NCBI GenBank assembly: GCA_947853365.1 | Contig: CANTWQ010000103.1 | Location: 1 to 5,750, forward strand | DNA length: 5,750 bases | Direction: 5' to 3' | Origin: an uncultured Bacilli bacterium | GTDB lineage: Bacteria > Bacillota_I > Bacilli_A > RF39 > UBA660 | Shown: in pieces, positions 4,741-5,750 of the stretch | Layout: every line of letters begins with the position of its first letter | Numbering within the stretch: the stretch's first letter is position 1 | Position numbers and translations under genes: made by a program | Notes under the pieces: model-generated | Seen by the model: the letters and a program-made list of their open reading frames with translations, nothing else | Told to the model about the DNA's origin: nothing | Databases searched by the model: none

Positions 4741-5750
4741 TTTTGAATCTCCCTTTCATCGATATATTCCGATTCTTGATTTTCCAAAGTCTCTGATTTT
4801 CTGATTAGATCAAAAACAATTAACGATTTGGAAACATTTAATATTTCATTGGCTTCTTCCGTTTTTTCTGTTACATAATCACTGGTAATAATCGATTCTT
4901 TTAATGGTAAATATTCATTTTTTTGGGCATTGTAATAGACTTTATCTGATAACCAATTGCCCGTGCTTGGAAAGACAACTAAATTTTCTCCATTGGTTTG
5001 AAAAATATCAGTTCCTAATTGATATTTATTATAAAAGCCTAACATATTTCCTAAAGTAGGCATGGCATCGTACATTCCCATGACCGTATCGACAGTCGTA
5101 TGTAAATCTTCTTTGGTTTCTTGACTCCAAATCAAAAATGGTACTTTGCGGTTTAATTCATATTGATATTCGTCAAAATCGATATATTCTGGATCATCTT
5201 CACTACGAACGGTATCGGTTTCAATATCATAATTATAAAGCCTTACATAGTCTTCGATGGGAAGTCTAGCGTCATGATCACCATATAAGACAATGACCGT
5301 ATTTTCTAACAGTCCTTCTTCTTCCATCTGTTCTAAAAATTCACCTAATGCTTCATCCGCATAATGTACTGATTTAAAGTAATCGCCTAATTTTGTTCCC
5401 TCCATAAAAGGATGCGAGATAACTTCTGTTGTACCATCTTCGTTTGTGACGGTCTCTTTGATATCAACATCATACTCTCCATACTTATCGACTTGATCAA
5501 ATGGCGTATGATTGGTCAGCATGAGCAATACGCCATAATAAGGCTGCCCTTGCGCTTTAATTTCTTTTATTTTTTCAACTGATTGACGGAAGAAAGATTT
5601 ATCGGATAAGCCCAAGCCAATCCAATCATCAATGACATAGTCTTCTTGGCTATAAAAACGATCATAGCCTAAGTTTTTATGCATCACGTCCCGATTCCAA
5701 TAACTTGCTTTATTGGCATGCATCGAGAAAGTATAATAACCTTTTTCTTT
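4737..5750 (-). CDS. LtaS-family lipoteichoic acid synthase (sulfatase-fold domain), 5' end outside window
   Basis: This is the C-terminal 337 residues of a larger membrane protein. The frame is open to the window edge. The first Met (codon 5723-5721) is internal, since the preceding KEKGYYTFS is already LtaS-like. LtaS enzymes move glycerol phosphate from phosphatidylglycerol to a growing lipoteichoic acid chain outside the membrane. Numbering from the window edge, visible landmarks are MHANKASYWNR (W18, R20, matching the substrate-binding Trp and Arg of the S. aureus FWNR motif), LTNHTPF (H81), YADEALGEFL, VIVLYGDHD (metal-binding D158, H159), KVPFLIW and MPTLGNMLGFYNKYQLGTDIF. The nucleophilic threonine, the first metal-binding glutamate and the expected N-terminal transmembrane bundle would lie upstream, outside the window. 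A charged, helical tail (about 290-337) follows the domain. It ends in TGA overlapping the next gene. The family is clear; it could equally be a primase- or paralogue-type member, so no symbol is given. Confidence 0.9.
   Translation of the reverse strand, partial: KEKGYYTFSMHANKASYWNRDVMHKNLGYDRFYSQEDYVIDDWIGLGLSDKSFFRQSVEKIKEIKAQGQPYYGVLLMLTNHTPFDQVDKYGEYDVDIKETVTNEDGTTEVISHPFMEGTKLGDYFKSVHYADEALGEFLEQMEEEGLLENTVIVLYGDHDARLPIEDYVRLYNYDIETDTVRSEDDPEYIDFDEYQYELNRKVPFLIWSQETKEDLHTTVDTVMGMYDAMPTLGNMLGFYNKYQLGTDIFQTNGENLVVFPSTGNWLSDKVYYNAQKNEYLPLKESIITSDYVTEKTEEANEILNVSKSLIVFDLIRKSETLENQESEYIDEREIQK
4749..4755 (-). promoter_or_regulatory. Shine-Dalgarno site inside the LtaS-like gene for the coupled 209-residue gene
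   Basis: On the minus strand AAGGGAG lies 8 nt before ATG 4740, within the last codons of the LtaS-like frame. Together with the ATGA overlap it indicates re-initiation or coupling from the upstream gene. Confidence 0.65.

Noticed and set aside
5721..5723. Met codon 5723-5721 as the true start of the LtaS-like gene
   Set aside because: The frame stays open to the window edge and the preceding residues (GYYTFS) fit the LtaS family. There is no ribosome-binding site, so the gene is cut by the window.

Overview
The window looks like a cell-envelope locus from a low-G+C Gram-positive bacterium (Bacillota). The supporting evidence is strong purine-rich Shine-Dalgarno sites, AT-rich spacers, Ile/Lys/Asn-rich proteins, and an LCP-PASTA protein, a GH73-type glucosaminidase and an LtaS-type sulfatase side by side. 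TGG encodes Trp and TGA is used as a stop, so the code is standard and a Mycoplasma-type mollicute is unlikely. The style of the proteins recalls Erysipelotrichia-like gut Bacillota, but that placement is an impression and not a demonstrated assignment.

Layout. Positions 1-1166 (minus strand, 3' end outside the window) hold a secreted glucosaminidase with a signal peptide and a GH73-like catalytic region. A spacer of about 200 bp (1167-1368) carries two divergent promoters. Positions 1369-3645 (plus) encode a LytR-CpsA-Psr (LCP) protein with three membrane segments, an extra domain resembling part of a solute-binding protein, the LCP catalytic domain, two PASTA domains and an acidic Pro-Ser tail. 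It converges with a small unrecognised gene (3635-3949, minus). The two genes overlap by 11 bp, and both stop codons sit symmetrically inside one hairpin that probably serves as their terminator. A 161-bp AT-rich spacer (3950-4110) holds the small gene's promoter and the terminator of the next operon. That operon (minus) contains the C-terminal 337 residues of an LtaS-family lipoteichoic acid synthase (4737-5750, 5' end outside the window), coupled by an ATGA overlap to a 209-residue membrane-anchored protein of unknown function (4111-4740).

How the genes fit together (inference). The LtaS-family enzyme would polymerise glycerol-phosphate chains on the membrane. The LCP protein would transfer an undecaprenyl-phosphate-linked polymer to peptidoglycan, with its PASTA domains binding the wall. 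The glucosaminidase would cut glycan strands during growth or separation. The coupled 209-residue protein is a candidate accessory factor for the LtaS-like enzyme. There is no sign of phage, transposon, CRISPR, tRNA or rRNA. No gene-free stretch exceeds 300 bp.
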